Shown piece after piece: positions 30,516 to 42,095 of a stretch of 64,000 nt of DNA (its first letter is position 1; every line of letters starts with the position of its first letter). The stretch is from the NCBI RefSeq assembly GCF_021347895.1, contig NC_067132.1:806001-870000 (forward strand), written 5' to 3'. The translations under genes and the position numbers were made by a program. Source of the stretch: Acanthochromis polyacanthus. Its lineage: Eukaryota; Chordata; Actinopteri; Pomacentridae. Under the pieces are notes generated by a model that had not been told where the DNA came from, searched no databases, and worked only from the letters and a program-made list of their open reading frames with translations.

Positions 30516-30548
30516 CCCTAGTGAGGATAAAGAGAATGGATGGATGGA
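30516..30548 (+). repeat. SINE 3'-tail fragment at the SAMD3-like exon edge
   Basis: CCTAGTGAGGATAAAGAGAA plus a TGGATGGATGG tail matches the 3' end of the SINE at 23,469. On the minus strand it supplies a pyrimidine-rich tract and an AG directly before the SAMD3-like exon carrying the chosen start codon. Confidence 0.65.
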
Positions 30549-30599
30549 CCATATTTAGAATATTTTCTCGGCTTTGATTTGCCACCAGACAGCATGTTT

Positions 30600-32700
30600 T
30601 AATAGGAAAGTGACATTATATAGGCCAAATATCACTCTCTCCTAAGCCAGGCTGTGTGCTGGCACGGTAAAAATGGTGAAAACATAGTGTACAACTAAAT
30701 TGAAATAGAGTTTAGGTGAGCTTTTCTTGTGCCGAAAATACATTCTGCCACTGACCTTATCCACAGCAACACATAGCTTAACTTCATGCACCAGGACCCC
30801 TGCTGCTTTTCCAAACTGGGAGTGTGCCAATCAGCATCTACTGTAACTAATATGCTGTCAAGTATCTCATACTGTCCCACAAAAGACAAACCAAAAAAAA
30901 AAATCTGAACTATCTATTTAAGATTCAGCATCGCACAAAAGCTTATATATCACATATCACTGTGGGGCAGGAATCCTGCATGCTCACAATAAGAGTACAA
31001 ATAATTGAATACCGGTTTAATACTTCTAAAACCCACAGACAAATGCAAAGGATGATCAACAGTGAAAATATGCTAGGTAAAAATGACAAAAATATGGAGA
31101 TACAGGTCCCCACCCCAACAGTGACAATATATAGGCAAAATGTTTGACTGACATATAAACACATTTATTCATGAAGATATCATATTGAGAGTTGCTGTTT
31201 AATAGCGTACTGAGTCAAAGCAGTTGCCCCAATGACAGGGTGAGGCTCTATGTGAACATTTAAAAGATAGCAAAATATATACTAAAAGGATTGTGTAGAG
31301 TAAGCAGCTTTCACACATGACGCTGGATGTTCTGCTGTCTCCACCTGTTTCAGCTCCTGGGAGCTGCAGACCAGATAGCAAAATAGACAGAGTTTTCAAA
31401 ACTTCCAGCAGGGCGGTAAAAATCCTCTCAGTCTGGAAGCGATCAGTTTGATGCAAACAGTTCAACAGCTAATGTGTATTTTTTCCGAGCTAAGTAGCCA
31501 GTATTAGCACTAGCCGTGCTAGTACGCAGCAAGCCTTAGCACCATTAAATTTTGTGTACATAGCGCAAATTCACAATATATGCCATGTCATAGCACTTCA
31601 CATAGAAAGGGCAAGACTTGTGCACTGCTGTTGATATAATGAAAACTTTTCTCTGAGTCTCAACACAACTGAAAAGTTACCATGATTAGGCGAATTCAGA
31701 CCACAGGCACGCAGGAGCGGCTTTTCCTCCACTTTGACCTCCGAGCAGCGAGATGATCGTTACCATAGATATCAATCAGCGTATCGTAGCGTATCTAGTC
31801 TTATTTATCTGACCCCGAGTAGCTCTCTTTCTCCGAACTGCGCTTTGCTCGGCACAGCGGCATACTGGTGATACACGGAGCAATAGAAATGAATGTGTTC
31901 TGAAGCGTAGCGGCATAACGGTGCTACACAGAGCAATAGAAACGAATGGGTTTTAAAGCACAGCAGGTCGGCACTTTGCAACCCCTCTCCCCTTCCGCGC
32001 GCGCGCTCCCCCTACACTCTGCCCCACCCTCCCCCACCTCTCCCTAGTCTAACCGTCATGTTAAGTCATGTTAACGGGCTTCATTTAAACTCAAACAGAA
32101 CTATAACTCACCAAAAAACACCTCCCCTAGTCTTTTCATTGCTTCAATAATCACCAAATGTGATTTCAGCAAAATACAATTGTAATTCACCGAGCTAGGT
32201 TCAATATAACCCTCTGGCAAGACTGGGCATAACCTTGTATAGCTACATAGAAATATTAACGTTACAGTCGGAAAAAAAATCACCGGCTCCCTTCAAAATA
32301 TGCTCTAACTTTCGTAGCTGCATTAAATTACAACTTTCCGCTAGACTCAGAACTTGCTGATCCCATCCCTGATCAATATATTCTTTAACACCCACACCTA
32401 TATATACAAGCAGATATCCATAAATTCATACATACATTTAAATATCTATATGCATTGTTAATACATACATGTTTGTTTACTAATTTGCTCACACACACTC
32501 ATACATTGGTTTTGACTGCTGTTTAAAATATTCATTCACTTCACTCATTTTCGACACCGGCCGTCCCCGATTTTCTCTTTATCCTTCTTCTTTTTGATCT
32601 TTTGAGTTTTTTGCAAGAAAGTTTTTCACAAGAAATCTTTTTTTTTTTTTTTGCAAATTAATGAATATATATAATTAATGTAATTTAAGCAAAATGCAGC
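30600..32700. other. intron of the outer transposase, no conserved gene
   Basis: Mostly AT-rich. A 60-bp tandem pair lies at about 31,850-31,965 (units share ACAC[GA]GAGCAATAGAAA). A GC-rich, CpG-containing patch follows at 31,980-32,050 (CGCGCGCGC). Low-complexity T runs precede transposase exon 3. Confidence 0.4.
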
Positions 32701-33115
32701 TCTTTCAATATTTTCAAGAGGGTCCTGTTCCAGAAAAATGTGTTAACTATTCATGTGTGCCCTCGTATCTGTCAGGAGTAAGCTGCAGGAGAACACTGTC
32801 AGGAGGGTTGGCTCCTGGAGGAGCCCAAAACGCTGCATTTCAAGGGGAACACCTCCAACCTCTGGGTGTCAGTGCAGAATGTACCACACTCACTCTGGAA
32901 AATCAAGCCTCTCACTACCTGCCAGGTACACGCACCCTCTGTCTGTCTATCTGTTAAATGATGTGCAGAATATTTTGTCGCTGAGCAGATTTTGCTAAAA
33001 TATGACAAAATCATTTGGATGTAAGAGGGAGACATACAGGCTGAGACAATATAGGTTTTGCATTGTGACAAGATGTTTTTGACCCTTAATGATTTTCATT
33101 CTATTTTATAACTAG

Positions 33116-34100
33116 AACAAGGAGGAGTGGCACAAGAGACTATTCCAGCTGTTGACTCCATCAAAGAAAATGAAGAACCGTCTCTCAAATCAGCCTTCAG
33201 AGATCCTCCTGATAGCCGAACAGCTGAACTACATGACAATGCTGAGTATGATCCATCTCAATCATTTGAGGAAGCTCTTCCTGATGTGGGGGATTGGAGG
33301 TATGATGATGGACATATGTTCAGTGAGGGATTTGAAGAGGGTTTGAGTGAGGAGTGTGCAGCAGACTCAAATTTCAATGACACAACAGACAAACCACTAT
33401 ATGACAATGCATCAATAACTGTGGCAGAGTGTCTTTTGATCATCATGGCTTATGTAAACTGTCATAAAGTAACTGATAAGGCCCTCAGTGATTTACTAAA
33501 AATGTTCAAGTTGCTTTGTCCTGATGGTCTGAATACAGACTGCTTAAACAGTGTACATAAGTTTAAAGGCTTTTTTTCTCCCACTCTGCATCATCCCCTA
33601 TTGTATTGCATAAATACTGCAGTGCTTGTTTTGGGTCATTAGGAAGTGAACAATTAGAATGTCAGTCTTGTGGGACCAGTGTGTCAGAGGAAAGATCCTA
33701 AGAACATCTCACTTACTTGGAACACAGATGGGGTACCTATTTTCAAACCGTCAAAGTTTTCAGTGTGGCCTTTTTACTGTATAATAAATGAACTGAGCTT
33801 TATGGAACGCACAAAAAGAGAGAACATGATATTTGCTGGACTCTGGTATGGGGATTCAAAACCATCAATGGTAATATTTATTAGACCACTAAGTGACACA
33901 CTGAGTAAACTTGCAGACATTGGAATTCTTGTGCAACATGCAGAGCTGACATCTGAACCTTTTATGTGTAAAGTGCTCACTATTGCTGGAACATGTGACT
34001 TACCTGCTAAAGCATTAGTTCTTAATTCAGTGCAGTACAATGGGACATTTGGATGTCATAAATGTGAGCAGCCAGGAGAGACTGTGAAGACAGGGGAAAG
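33116..34100 (+). pseudogene. outer TNP2-like transposase, exon 4 to the insertion point
   Basis: An acidic region (EEALPDVGDWRYDDG) and SDLLKMFKLLCPDG are followed by a zinc-ribbon-like CSACFG...CQSCGTS segment that lies in another frame, so a frameshift falls between about 33,580 and 33,605. Compared with relatives, about 50 residues before TWNTDGVPIFKPSKFSVWP seem to be missing near 33,685, suggesting a small deletion. Then come NELSFMERTKRENMIFAGLW, GTCDLPAKALVLN and the C-C motif FGCHKCEQPGE. The frame is then cut at 34,102 by the 16.4-kb inner element; the rest resumes at 50,514. Role if intact: CACTA-type transposase. This copy is dead. Confidence 0.8.
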
Positions 34101-34116
34101 GGCCCAGCCAGCATGT

Positions 34117-34600
34117 CCATGTGGGCCCCAGATGGATTATATGTGGGCTACAAATACAGGTCCCAAGTGGGTTTGTCCGCGGGTTCCATAAAGGCCCAAC
34201 CTGTAATTGCCCATATGGGCTTCAAGTGGGATCTACCTGGACTTTACATGGGGCCTTTCTGGGCATTTCATAAGGGTTCCATTTGGGCCCCATCTCTACT
34301 TGGAAGGAAGATCTCATTGGGCCTTGTGTGGTGCCAAAGTGGGCTGTAAATAAGGGCTTCGAGTGGGTTTGTCAACAGGTTCCATAGAGGCCCCACCTGG
34401 GATTGTCTACACGGGCCTCAAGTGGGAACCAACTGAGCTCTACATTGGGCCTATCTGAGCAATTGATATAAGACCCATATAAGGCCCTAAACACTGCCTG
34501 AAAAAAAGATCTCACTGGGCCTCACAGGGTATCAGAATCGGTTCCATGTTGATTTGACTGTGGTTTCCTATACTGCTCTACATGTGGGTCCCTGAACACC
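34117..34600. repeat. left subterminal repeats of the inner element
   Basis: Recurring GTGGGCC, CCCATATGGGC, TTCAAGTGGG and GGGCCTT motifs in both orientations, spaced 20-60 bases. Matching arrays occupy 49,490-50,485. Such arrays are candidate binding sites for transposase or accessory protein. Confidence 0.75.
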
Positions 34601-35517
34601 AAAGAGAATATTAAAGTCAGGTCATTAAATGCTAAGTACAACAATTGTTCAATATAAATTCATGTAAAATCAGGATACAAAAACAGATACCAATTTCTTG
34701 TACTTTTGTGTAAAACTAAAGATATTTGTACAGACTGCATGAATTTACACACAGATTGTAGGAGTGGGTTTGTATGAGAACTGTCAGCACTACCTGCACC
34801 AAGAGCAGGTCAGCAGATTCCTAGGCTGAAGCCCTTGCAAAAATGTAAAATAATGCACTTAAAAAATTAAATTCAAAACAAAAACTACGACACACAGCTG
34901 TGTTTAAAACAAACTTGAATTTAATATCAACTTCCCCATCATGAAAAACAAACCATTTTAGGGTATAAACACTGCAGTGCTGTAAGCACTATTCACTTTA
35001 CTGCTCAAAATGTTAAGGAAATACATATCAAACCAGGATGGCAGGCATGGGAACTTGTATAGCCATCTCCATTGTTCTGCCTTCACTGTACTTGAATAAA
35101 AAGAGCTTTGGTTTGACTTAAAACAGCATGAATAAGAGGTTTTGGGCTATAAAGGCAGAACAATTTGAAGACTCTGAGTCAGTGTCATCACTACCATCTG
35201 AGTTAAAACTACCACTGTAACTAGAAAATGCACAACCTGCATATGTGGAGAATAGATAGCATTAAAAGATTGACAAGGTTGAACAGAAATTGAAAGGACG
35301 GTTGAACAGAAAAAAACAACAACACAAATCTCCAAACAGAAGTACAGTTTCAACGTTGCCCATTCACTCTTTTTAGTAGTTCTAGTTTTTGAAATTATAT
35401 TTGCCAATCATATCCTCAATTGACATTTTTTTTAAAATCTCTAAACAAACACTTGTCTTTCTATAGACTTTTACTTCCAGTACCAGATTGCTGAGCTCTA
35501 TTGGATTTGTGTCTCAT
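34600..35517. other. 3' flank of the DUF4806-type gene
   Basis: Non-coding, AT-rich. It follows the stop codon of the minus-strand DUF4806-type gene, so it would hold that gene's 3' UTR. No other gene seen. Confidence 0.4.
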
Positions 35518-38500
35518 CTAGAGACTGGAGGGCCTGTGTTTCCCCTCTTTTGGTGAACTCCCTCTGGCGGCCCGCTTGCCCCCTCTGTCCCTAGCTCCTG
35601 TAAACCATTTTGAGAGAGCCTTCTCTGCATCCTTCTGGTTTATGTCCTTTGTAAGGATGTTCTTCTTCAGTGCTCCTAGAAATAAATGAGAAAAGTATCA
35701 ACTCAATAATACTGAGAGACGACCAATTAGTTGTCTATTTTCTATTAAATAATCACATAGCAACAGAAATGCATCATAATATGGAATACAATAACTACCA
35801 TTTGAAATCACAATGACATCATAGGGTGGCCTATAAAGCCCTCCATTTTTTAATTTATAAGTGTAAGTAATTCAATGCAAGTCATTGAATCCATGAAAAA
35901 TGCATTTGAAATAAACTATTTTTAGACAATCACTAGATCTATGACTAAATATGTTGAATACAGTAAATTTTTTGTACATAAATACATAATGCATAATGAG
36001 TAGTCTCCTGTGATCTTCACTGAAATAACAGCTCCACATTCTCCCCTCTCCCTGTGTGTGGGGACTCGGTGGTACACAGAGCCCAAAGGCTGGTAAGACG
36101 TTAACACGATAACAACTCAGGTTATGACCTGAGCAAAGAATGTTATTAATTTAAAGATGCTATGAGGAGGATCTATTTCCTGCGACATAAAGACTCTGCT
36201 ACCCATGAGCACGCGCGGCGACTGTCGTAATGCTGCGTTCGATGCAACCTGTAACTCGTGTTTTTCCCACCTGTAACTCGTGAAAGTGCACTTGTAACTT
36301 CCCACCTGTGAACTCATACCAGGTCAATGTACTCCGAGTTACGACTTGTGACATCACATCACTGCCTAAACAATATGGCAGCCTCTAAATAATGACAAAT
36401 ACTGTAAAGTATAAGCTTCTGTTACCTTATGCACTGTTTCCCCTCCTCTGTTTCACTCAAATGAGCAGGTTGATAAAGCATAAATCTTATAATGCTGCCA
36501 TGTTGGTTTGTTTACATACCAGAATTCCTGGAACGCTTTTAGGTCGGAACCCGGAGATTTCAACTGGGAAATATCCAAATTGCCTCAAACGCAGCATTAA
36601 GACTTGACCCAAGCCAAAGTGTGTGTTTGTTGTGATGCTAATGAATGCAGCTCGGACCTTCTTCAGAACTCTGCATTGCTTTACAACTTCTTTTTTCAAC
36701 AACTTACAGGATGCAAAGCGACGAGGTAATGTATCTCTGTCTAGTTACGTAGCGCTAGTTTTTGATGTGTGACAACAAGCAATATTTGGAAAACTTAGCA
36801 TCGTAGTTTTGTAGCCAGCTATATATTGTTACTTACAGCCCGGTGCTCTAAGACGTGTCCGAATAATACAAATTTGCTCTAGTTTTAATTGTCTTGTTCC
36901 CGAAGTTGAGTATCCAGGCCCCAGCATAAACATTTAAGTCCGTTTAGCCATTTCAGTTCAGCCCTGTCCGACCCAACCGCAAAGCTAAGGAATACCATTT
37001 ATAGATTACCTATTTTGATGCTATAAAACTCATCTTTAAGTGAGTATTTCGATCAGGCATATACCTGAAAGTGAGACTTTTTTGTAATTACTTAGAAACT
37101 CCTCACAGCCCCTTTAACCAAACAGAAAGTCCATCCTGAAGCCATGGGTTATGTAAAATCACTTTGCCAAATATGTTGCCTCGATACAACAGTTTTTGAG
37201 ATGGCAGGAGACTTTTACTGCCTTTCCACTTCATCTCACTGACTCCAACTTGTGTTCATCTGTAAGGTAAGTCATAACACTCCACATATTGACATGATTC
37301 TGATGACTTCCACCTTTTATTAAGGAAAAATGTAGACAAACTGCTGTTCAGTGAAAAGAGTTTAGTTTATGATGACTTCATAAGGCTGACAACGCTCTGT
37401 CCTGGTGCCTGGGTGCAGTTTGTTTCTGACCAAAACTACCAAGACTTTGGGCTCAAGCGAAATTGGACCCAGGACCAGGGCCCCAGTGTGAATGCCACCT
37501 ATTTTTTTTAAATAGTGCTTGATCACACAGCAAACCAATTTAGATTGCCAAATGCCTTGCTAAAGCTGAAGGCTGGAGTCTGACAGCCAACTACATTTTG
37601 GACATGAACTTTTAACCTCACATTTAAATCATTGTTCAAACCTTTGACATAAGACTTCCACTCTATTAGATACTTAATTTTAAAGAGAAATACCATAAAC
37701 AAGGTCAAATAGACGTAGCTCCCTTAAGGGTTTCTTTCCATGACGTCCAAAGAGGTTGTATTGCAGTGCCAGGTCAGGTGACATTATAAATGCCATCATT
37801 CTTCGGGTTGCATCATCTATCGTTGAACCTCCAATTTCTCCAACCATGGCGACCTGAGAATGCATAGTGAAAGTCACAGAAAAAAAATCTATGGTTACTG
37901 AACAGCTGGATGATGCTACCATTTAATAATTCTTCCTTATTACCCTCTGCCTATGCCCTTTTAATATGTTCTAAATGTATCATATGGCAGTATTTCTGAA
38001 GATTTATATACCCTTTACAATAACAGTGGACAAAAATACTTGCTTTATGCAAATGCTCGTTCATGACAACAATCAAAAATAGTGACATAATGTCAAAAAA
38101 GATTTTAGAGAAAAAATTTCTCATGGAATTGCAATTCTAACTGTATTGCAAAATGTTTACAATCCCAATAATAAATGGAATCATGGCCCAAGTATTGCAA
38201 TGATATTGTATCATGGGGCTACTGGAGATTCCCACCCCTACCAACTCGGCACATTATTAAACTAAACTAACTTAAAGAAATTCTGGATCCAGATGGTGAC
38301 TTCTACTGTACACGTGACTACTACTACCAAACAACAAGAAAAGCTGCACCATTGAAAACACACTACCAATGAAAATGTATCAAAAGAAGCCTCATTTGAG
38401 GAGAAACTGGTCATTATCTAAGCATTTAGAGTAGGCCCAGCTCAAGTGAGAAAATACACAAGCAAAATCTATCTGCATTGATATAAGCTGCTTCTACATT

Positions 38501-41500
38501 GATCTGCATCATGGTGCATGATCATGAGATGATCATTTTCAACACCACTACTTTCAAAAATCCACAGAAACCCTTACACAGTATTCTCTCCTTTAATAGT
38601 TGAATGGTGTTCATAATGGCTTCAGTTTCTTAGGAATAGTTTACTTTTTTTCTTTTATCTCAGACATGTATTCTCAGAAGTGTCACCAGGTGATAGGTGT
38701 GACGCATCATATCAGCTGGTGTTACGGAGATGTGGCCCTTTGCCTCTGCAGGATGCTGCTCCAAGTGTGTGAGAGCATGTATGTCCCCTCATCCCTGTTC
38801 ATCGTCCCTGGGCCCCGTTTTCTTATTTTGATGGCTTCCCTAATTTAGGGAAGTTTCCGTCAAAACAGAAAAAGTATTCTCTCCTATTTGTGTATCCCAT
38901 CAAAGAACTGCTTTGTTAAAAAAATCCTTTGAAAGACATATCAAATCTTTTAAAAATGTGAGCTTTATGCCTTACTTATATTTCAGATATTAAGCCCCAA
39001 TCAGACAACAAATAGGGAGCAACATTTGACTGAAGTGCTCAAAGTTTACCACTGCAGTATACATGGGTCCTTTGTGCTACATATGAAAGGCCTCTGATAG
39101 ATATGTGCAACCAGCAGCTGACAGATGAGTGACTGACAGAGATCCTAGATGCAAGTGCAAATACAGTAAAAAGTTAATAAGACTTGAACTTACAACCCCT
39201 GACATGAACTCCGAGTCTGACAGTTTCTCGTTCATGGCCTGGACATCATCAATAGTTGTTAATGGAAACACTGCTCCCTGTGGTGGTTCTGGCAATGTCA
39301 AAGCCTCTCTTTGCTTCAACAAAGTGTTAAGCATTTTGCCATGCACTCTCTGTGTGTCCTTCACTTCCTCAAGTAAAGTTATCAATTTTATACACTGGAG
39401 CTTCTTGGACTCGGGGTGGCACTGGCGCTTCTCAGAGCTGGGGTGGTAATGGGGCTTCTTGGAGTCGGGATGGTACTCGGGCTTCTCAGAGTCGGGATGG
39501 TACTCGGGCTTCTCAGAGTCGGGATGGTACTTGGGCTTCTCAGAGTCGGGATGGTACTCGGGCTTCTTAGAGTCGGGGTGGCACTATAGTCATTTACTCT
39601 GGATGGTGTACTGATGCTTGCTGCGCAAGCATCATGGCTGGTTCCTCTCACACTTACACTTGGTTTATATGCTTTAAAACGGCTACCAAATTCAATAGGA
39701 GGAGTAGGAGGCAATTCATCGTCACCACATGTATCAGATTCCTCTTCACTTGTTTCAAGAGGCAGGGCTTTCATGGATCGCCTACATTAAGACAAAAGTA
39801 AAGAGAAGTTACTCAGATGTGATCAATACAGTGCAAGGCAGACAAACTTTAATATAATACAAATAATGCAGTGCATTCCATTCCATCTGTTTTTTCCCAT
39901 TTGTTTAATTAACAATACTTATTAGCTAGCAGCATTGACGTACACAGATAAACAAAGTCAGGTTGTAGTAAAAAAGCGTGGTCAATTTGTTTCTAATAGG
40001 TTTTTTACTTAAAATACAGTGTTATCCACAAGTATGAGTCTTAAAAGTCTTATACCAAATAAATAAAACGCAGATTATTCTTTGTCAGGGGCATTGATAA
40101 TTTTGAATCAGTTAAATTGTTATAAATTGTTTGTCTTTGTAATTATTAAGATGACAGCTATACACAGGACAAACTGCGCCAAAGTTTTTTAAATAATATT
40201 TCGGTTATAAGAAATTAAATTATTATGAGAAATGAGTTTTTTATAACACTGTATATGAGAGAAAAACACAGAGTACAGCTGTGGACAATGAAAATAAAAG
40301 TGATGAAAATGTTGTCAAAGATAAAGCTTTGATAAAGCTTTCAGTTAGGGACCAGCTCATAGTCCACAGTTTAGTCACACAGTTAAGAGTTAATAGGCTT
40401 AGACTGCCGGGGGGATCTGGCACACTGGGCTCTATCCCTCTCTCTCTCTCACACTCTCTCTCCATATATGCTTTTGCCCCTTTCTGTTTGCCCCTGTACT
40501 CGTCTCTGGCTCTTGTCTTCTAGGTGGTCTTGGATCCTTGGTATAGACTGCCTGCTGCTGTGAAGTTGTGAAGCCTCAATAACTACAATTACAGACATAA
40601 CACATATCTGTCCATGTCTTTAGCACCATTCCAGTTCATAATCATTACAGCTGTTAATGTAGACTTCACCATGATCTCTCTATCCATGGTTGATGCATCT
40701 ATAGTAGGGGTGTCCCGATACAACTTTTTCACCTCCGATACAATACCGATATTGCAGCCTTGAGTACTGGCCGATACCGATATTGATCCGACACGATATC
40801 CAGGGGCGCCGCCAGGAATTTCGGGCCCCATGAAAAGAAATTTTATTGGGCCCCTATATAGCCGGCCATAAGGCCTGCGAAAAAATTTTATGCTGTTCAC
40901 GTAAAACTTTTCATATTTAATGATATTTTTGTCTCCACTTATCTCCCTTCCTTTGCCCACACACCAACACAGCATGGTGTGGATCTGCTGTTCATCATCA
41001 GACTGGGGCCCACATTCAAGATCTCCTGCTGCTTAACAGAAGGTTTTTACTTGCCGCCATCAATCAATCAATCAATCAATCAAAGTTTATTTCTATCACA
41101 CTTTTCATACAAAAAGTAACACAAAGTGCTTGATGGAGGGATTCATGATTGGCTATATGAATTCATGTTTGTGTTGGATGTATATATTTATATGTATATG
41201 TGTATTTTATATATGTGTGTATGTATCTATGCATATATGTGTATCCATAAAATGAGGAGCTTTATGCTCGATTGTAAAGTGTCTTGAGACAACATTTGTT
41301 ATGAATTGGCACTATACGAATAAAGATTGATTGATTGATTGATTGAAAGACAAACAGAGAAATAAGACTTTACTTTCCAATGGCTTCATAGCAGTAACAC
41401 TGAAGAACTGAGAGACACTGCGACACCTCTGGGAAAATATGCACTCTTGTTTACTTTTATTTAGCACCTTTGGTGTCTTCTTGCATGTGTGTATCAGGAA

Positions 41501-42071
41501 TGTGTGTAAAGGGATCAGTCTTGGAGCTAAGTCTTACTATCCTTACAACATAAACAGGACTAGTGAACCTGATGTGTACTCAAAAATTTACAAGCCTCTG
41601 AAAATATAGTTTTTCAGATGGATATTTAGTTCAAGTGCTCTCCTTGATGGGTTGAACTACACTTACCTTCTTTGTCTCTTCTTTGGTATATCGTCGTCTG
41701 TTTGAAGATCAGAAGTAGCCTCTGCTCGTGCGAGCTTGCGACGGGCATCCTCATATGTGTCTGTGAAGTGACAAAAACAAAACAGAATATGGTTACACCT
41801 AAGTTTTTACACCTACCCCCTGCCACTCCCCAACCAAAAAACCCTTTTCCTTACCTGCATGTCCAAGTGCACGCACACTGTATGTCCCCCATGAGGCATC
41901 TGGCTGTTGACGTTGTTTCACTGCCTTGGTGATATTAAGATTGTGGCCTACTGGCCAAAAACAGTCCGTCTTGTCCTCATCAGTGAACCAACATGATGGA
42001 ATAATATCCACAAGAGCCCTTCCTTCACTTGACACTTCCCCCCTGAACTCCACAATGCTGAAGAGGGGCAT
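35518..42071 (-). CDS. DUF4806-type accessory protein, six exons
   Basis: Exons: 42,071-41,855, 41,760-41,667, about 39,780 to about 39,400, then to 39,194, 37,853-37,694 and 35,675-35,518. Exon 1 ([26 protein letters not shown]) and exon 2 ([20 protein letters not shown]) match the N-terminus of fish DUF4806 proteins. Exon 3 has RSPSTIPTL repeats. Exon 4 reads [19 protein letters not shown]. Exons 5-6 carry the DUF4806 core ([37 protein letters not shown]) and end [16 protein letters not shown]. Phases match at every junction except after the exon 3 repeats (about 39,400), where the frame changes: either a small intron I could not define or a frameshift in the repeat. It lies directly downstream of the transposase on the same strand, a placement that suggests a partner in transposition; this is inferred. 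Confidence 0.75.
36228..36600. mobile_element. Harbinger-type MITE
   Basis: TGCTGCGTTCGATGCAAC (36,231) and the inverse TTGCCTCAAACGCAGCA (ending 36,596) are the terminal repeats, bordered by TAA/TTA, as expected for PIF/Harbinger. The interior repeats GTAACTCGTG strings. It lies in an intron of the DUF4806-type gene. Confidence 0.65.
39400..39595 (-). repeat. 30-bp coding minisatellite in the DUF4806-type gene
   Basis: About six units of 30 bp (GAGTCGGGATGGTACTCGGG phase) encode the decapeptide-like TLRSPSTIP repeat. Serine-proline dipeptides recur every ten residues. Confidence 0.9.
40700..40870. repeat. two abutting hAT-like MITE ends
   Basis: GTAGGGGTGTCCCGATACAA (from 40,706) followed by CGATACCGATATTG strings is a common fish hAT MITE end. 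At 40,800 it abuts a second end, CAGGGGCGCCGCCAGGAATT. Each copy is truncated. Confidence 0.5.
41057..41346. repeat. LINE/SINE tail pair with (AATC)n and (TGAT)n ends
   Basis: An (AATC)n start followed by AAAGTTTATTTCTATCACAC, and at the other end AATAAAGATTGATTGATTG, look like a short retroposon with simple-repeat tails. It lies in the intron between DUF4806-type exons 3 and 2. Confidence 0.45.
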
Positions 42072-42095
42072 GCTGCAAAGTTCATATGAGGTAGA

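Larger units (their letters stand above)
23204..32925 (+). pseudogene. outer TNP2-like transposase, N-terminal exons 1-3
   Basis: Exon 1 (23,204-23,287) starts MTRRKPGKRWRRTDKEDPKK, a basic segment, and ends at GTGAGT. Exon 2 (23,366-23,420) encodes 18 residues and ends in a GC donor, AG|GCAAGT. Exon 3 (32,719-32,925) follows a 9.3-kb intron and ends at CAG|GTACAC. Phases 0, 1 and 1 all match, and exon 3 joins exon 4 at 33,116 in frame, which supports the model despite the long intron. The short basic first exon resembles the first exon of the inner transposase in position. The large intron holds a SINE, an inverted Penelope pair and the opposite-strand SAMD3-like gene. Confidence 0.6.

Noticed and set aside
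39400..39595. CRISPR-like array of regular repeats
   Set aside because: The 30-bp units are contiguous with no unique spacers, lie in an exon of a eukaryotic gene and encode SP repeats.
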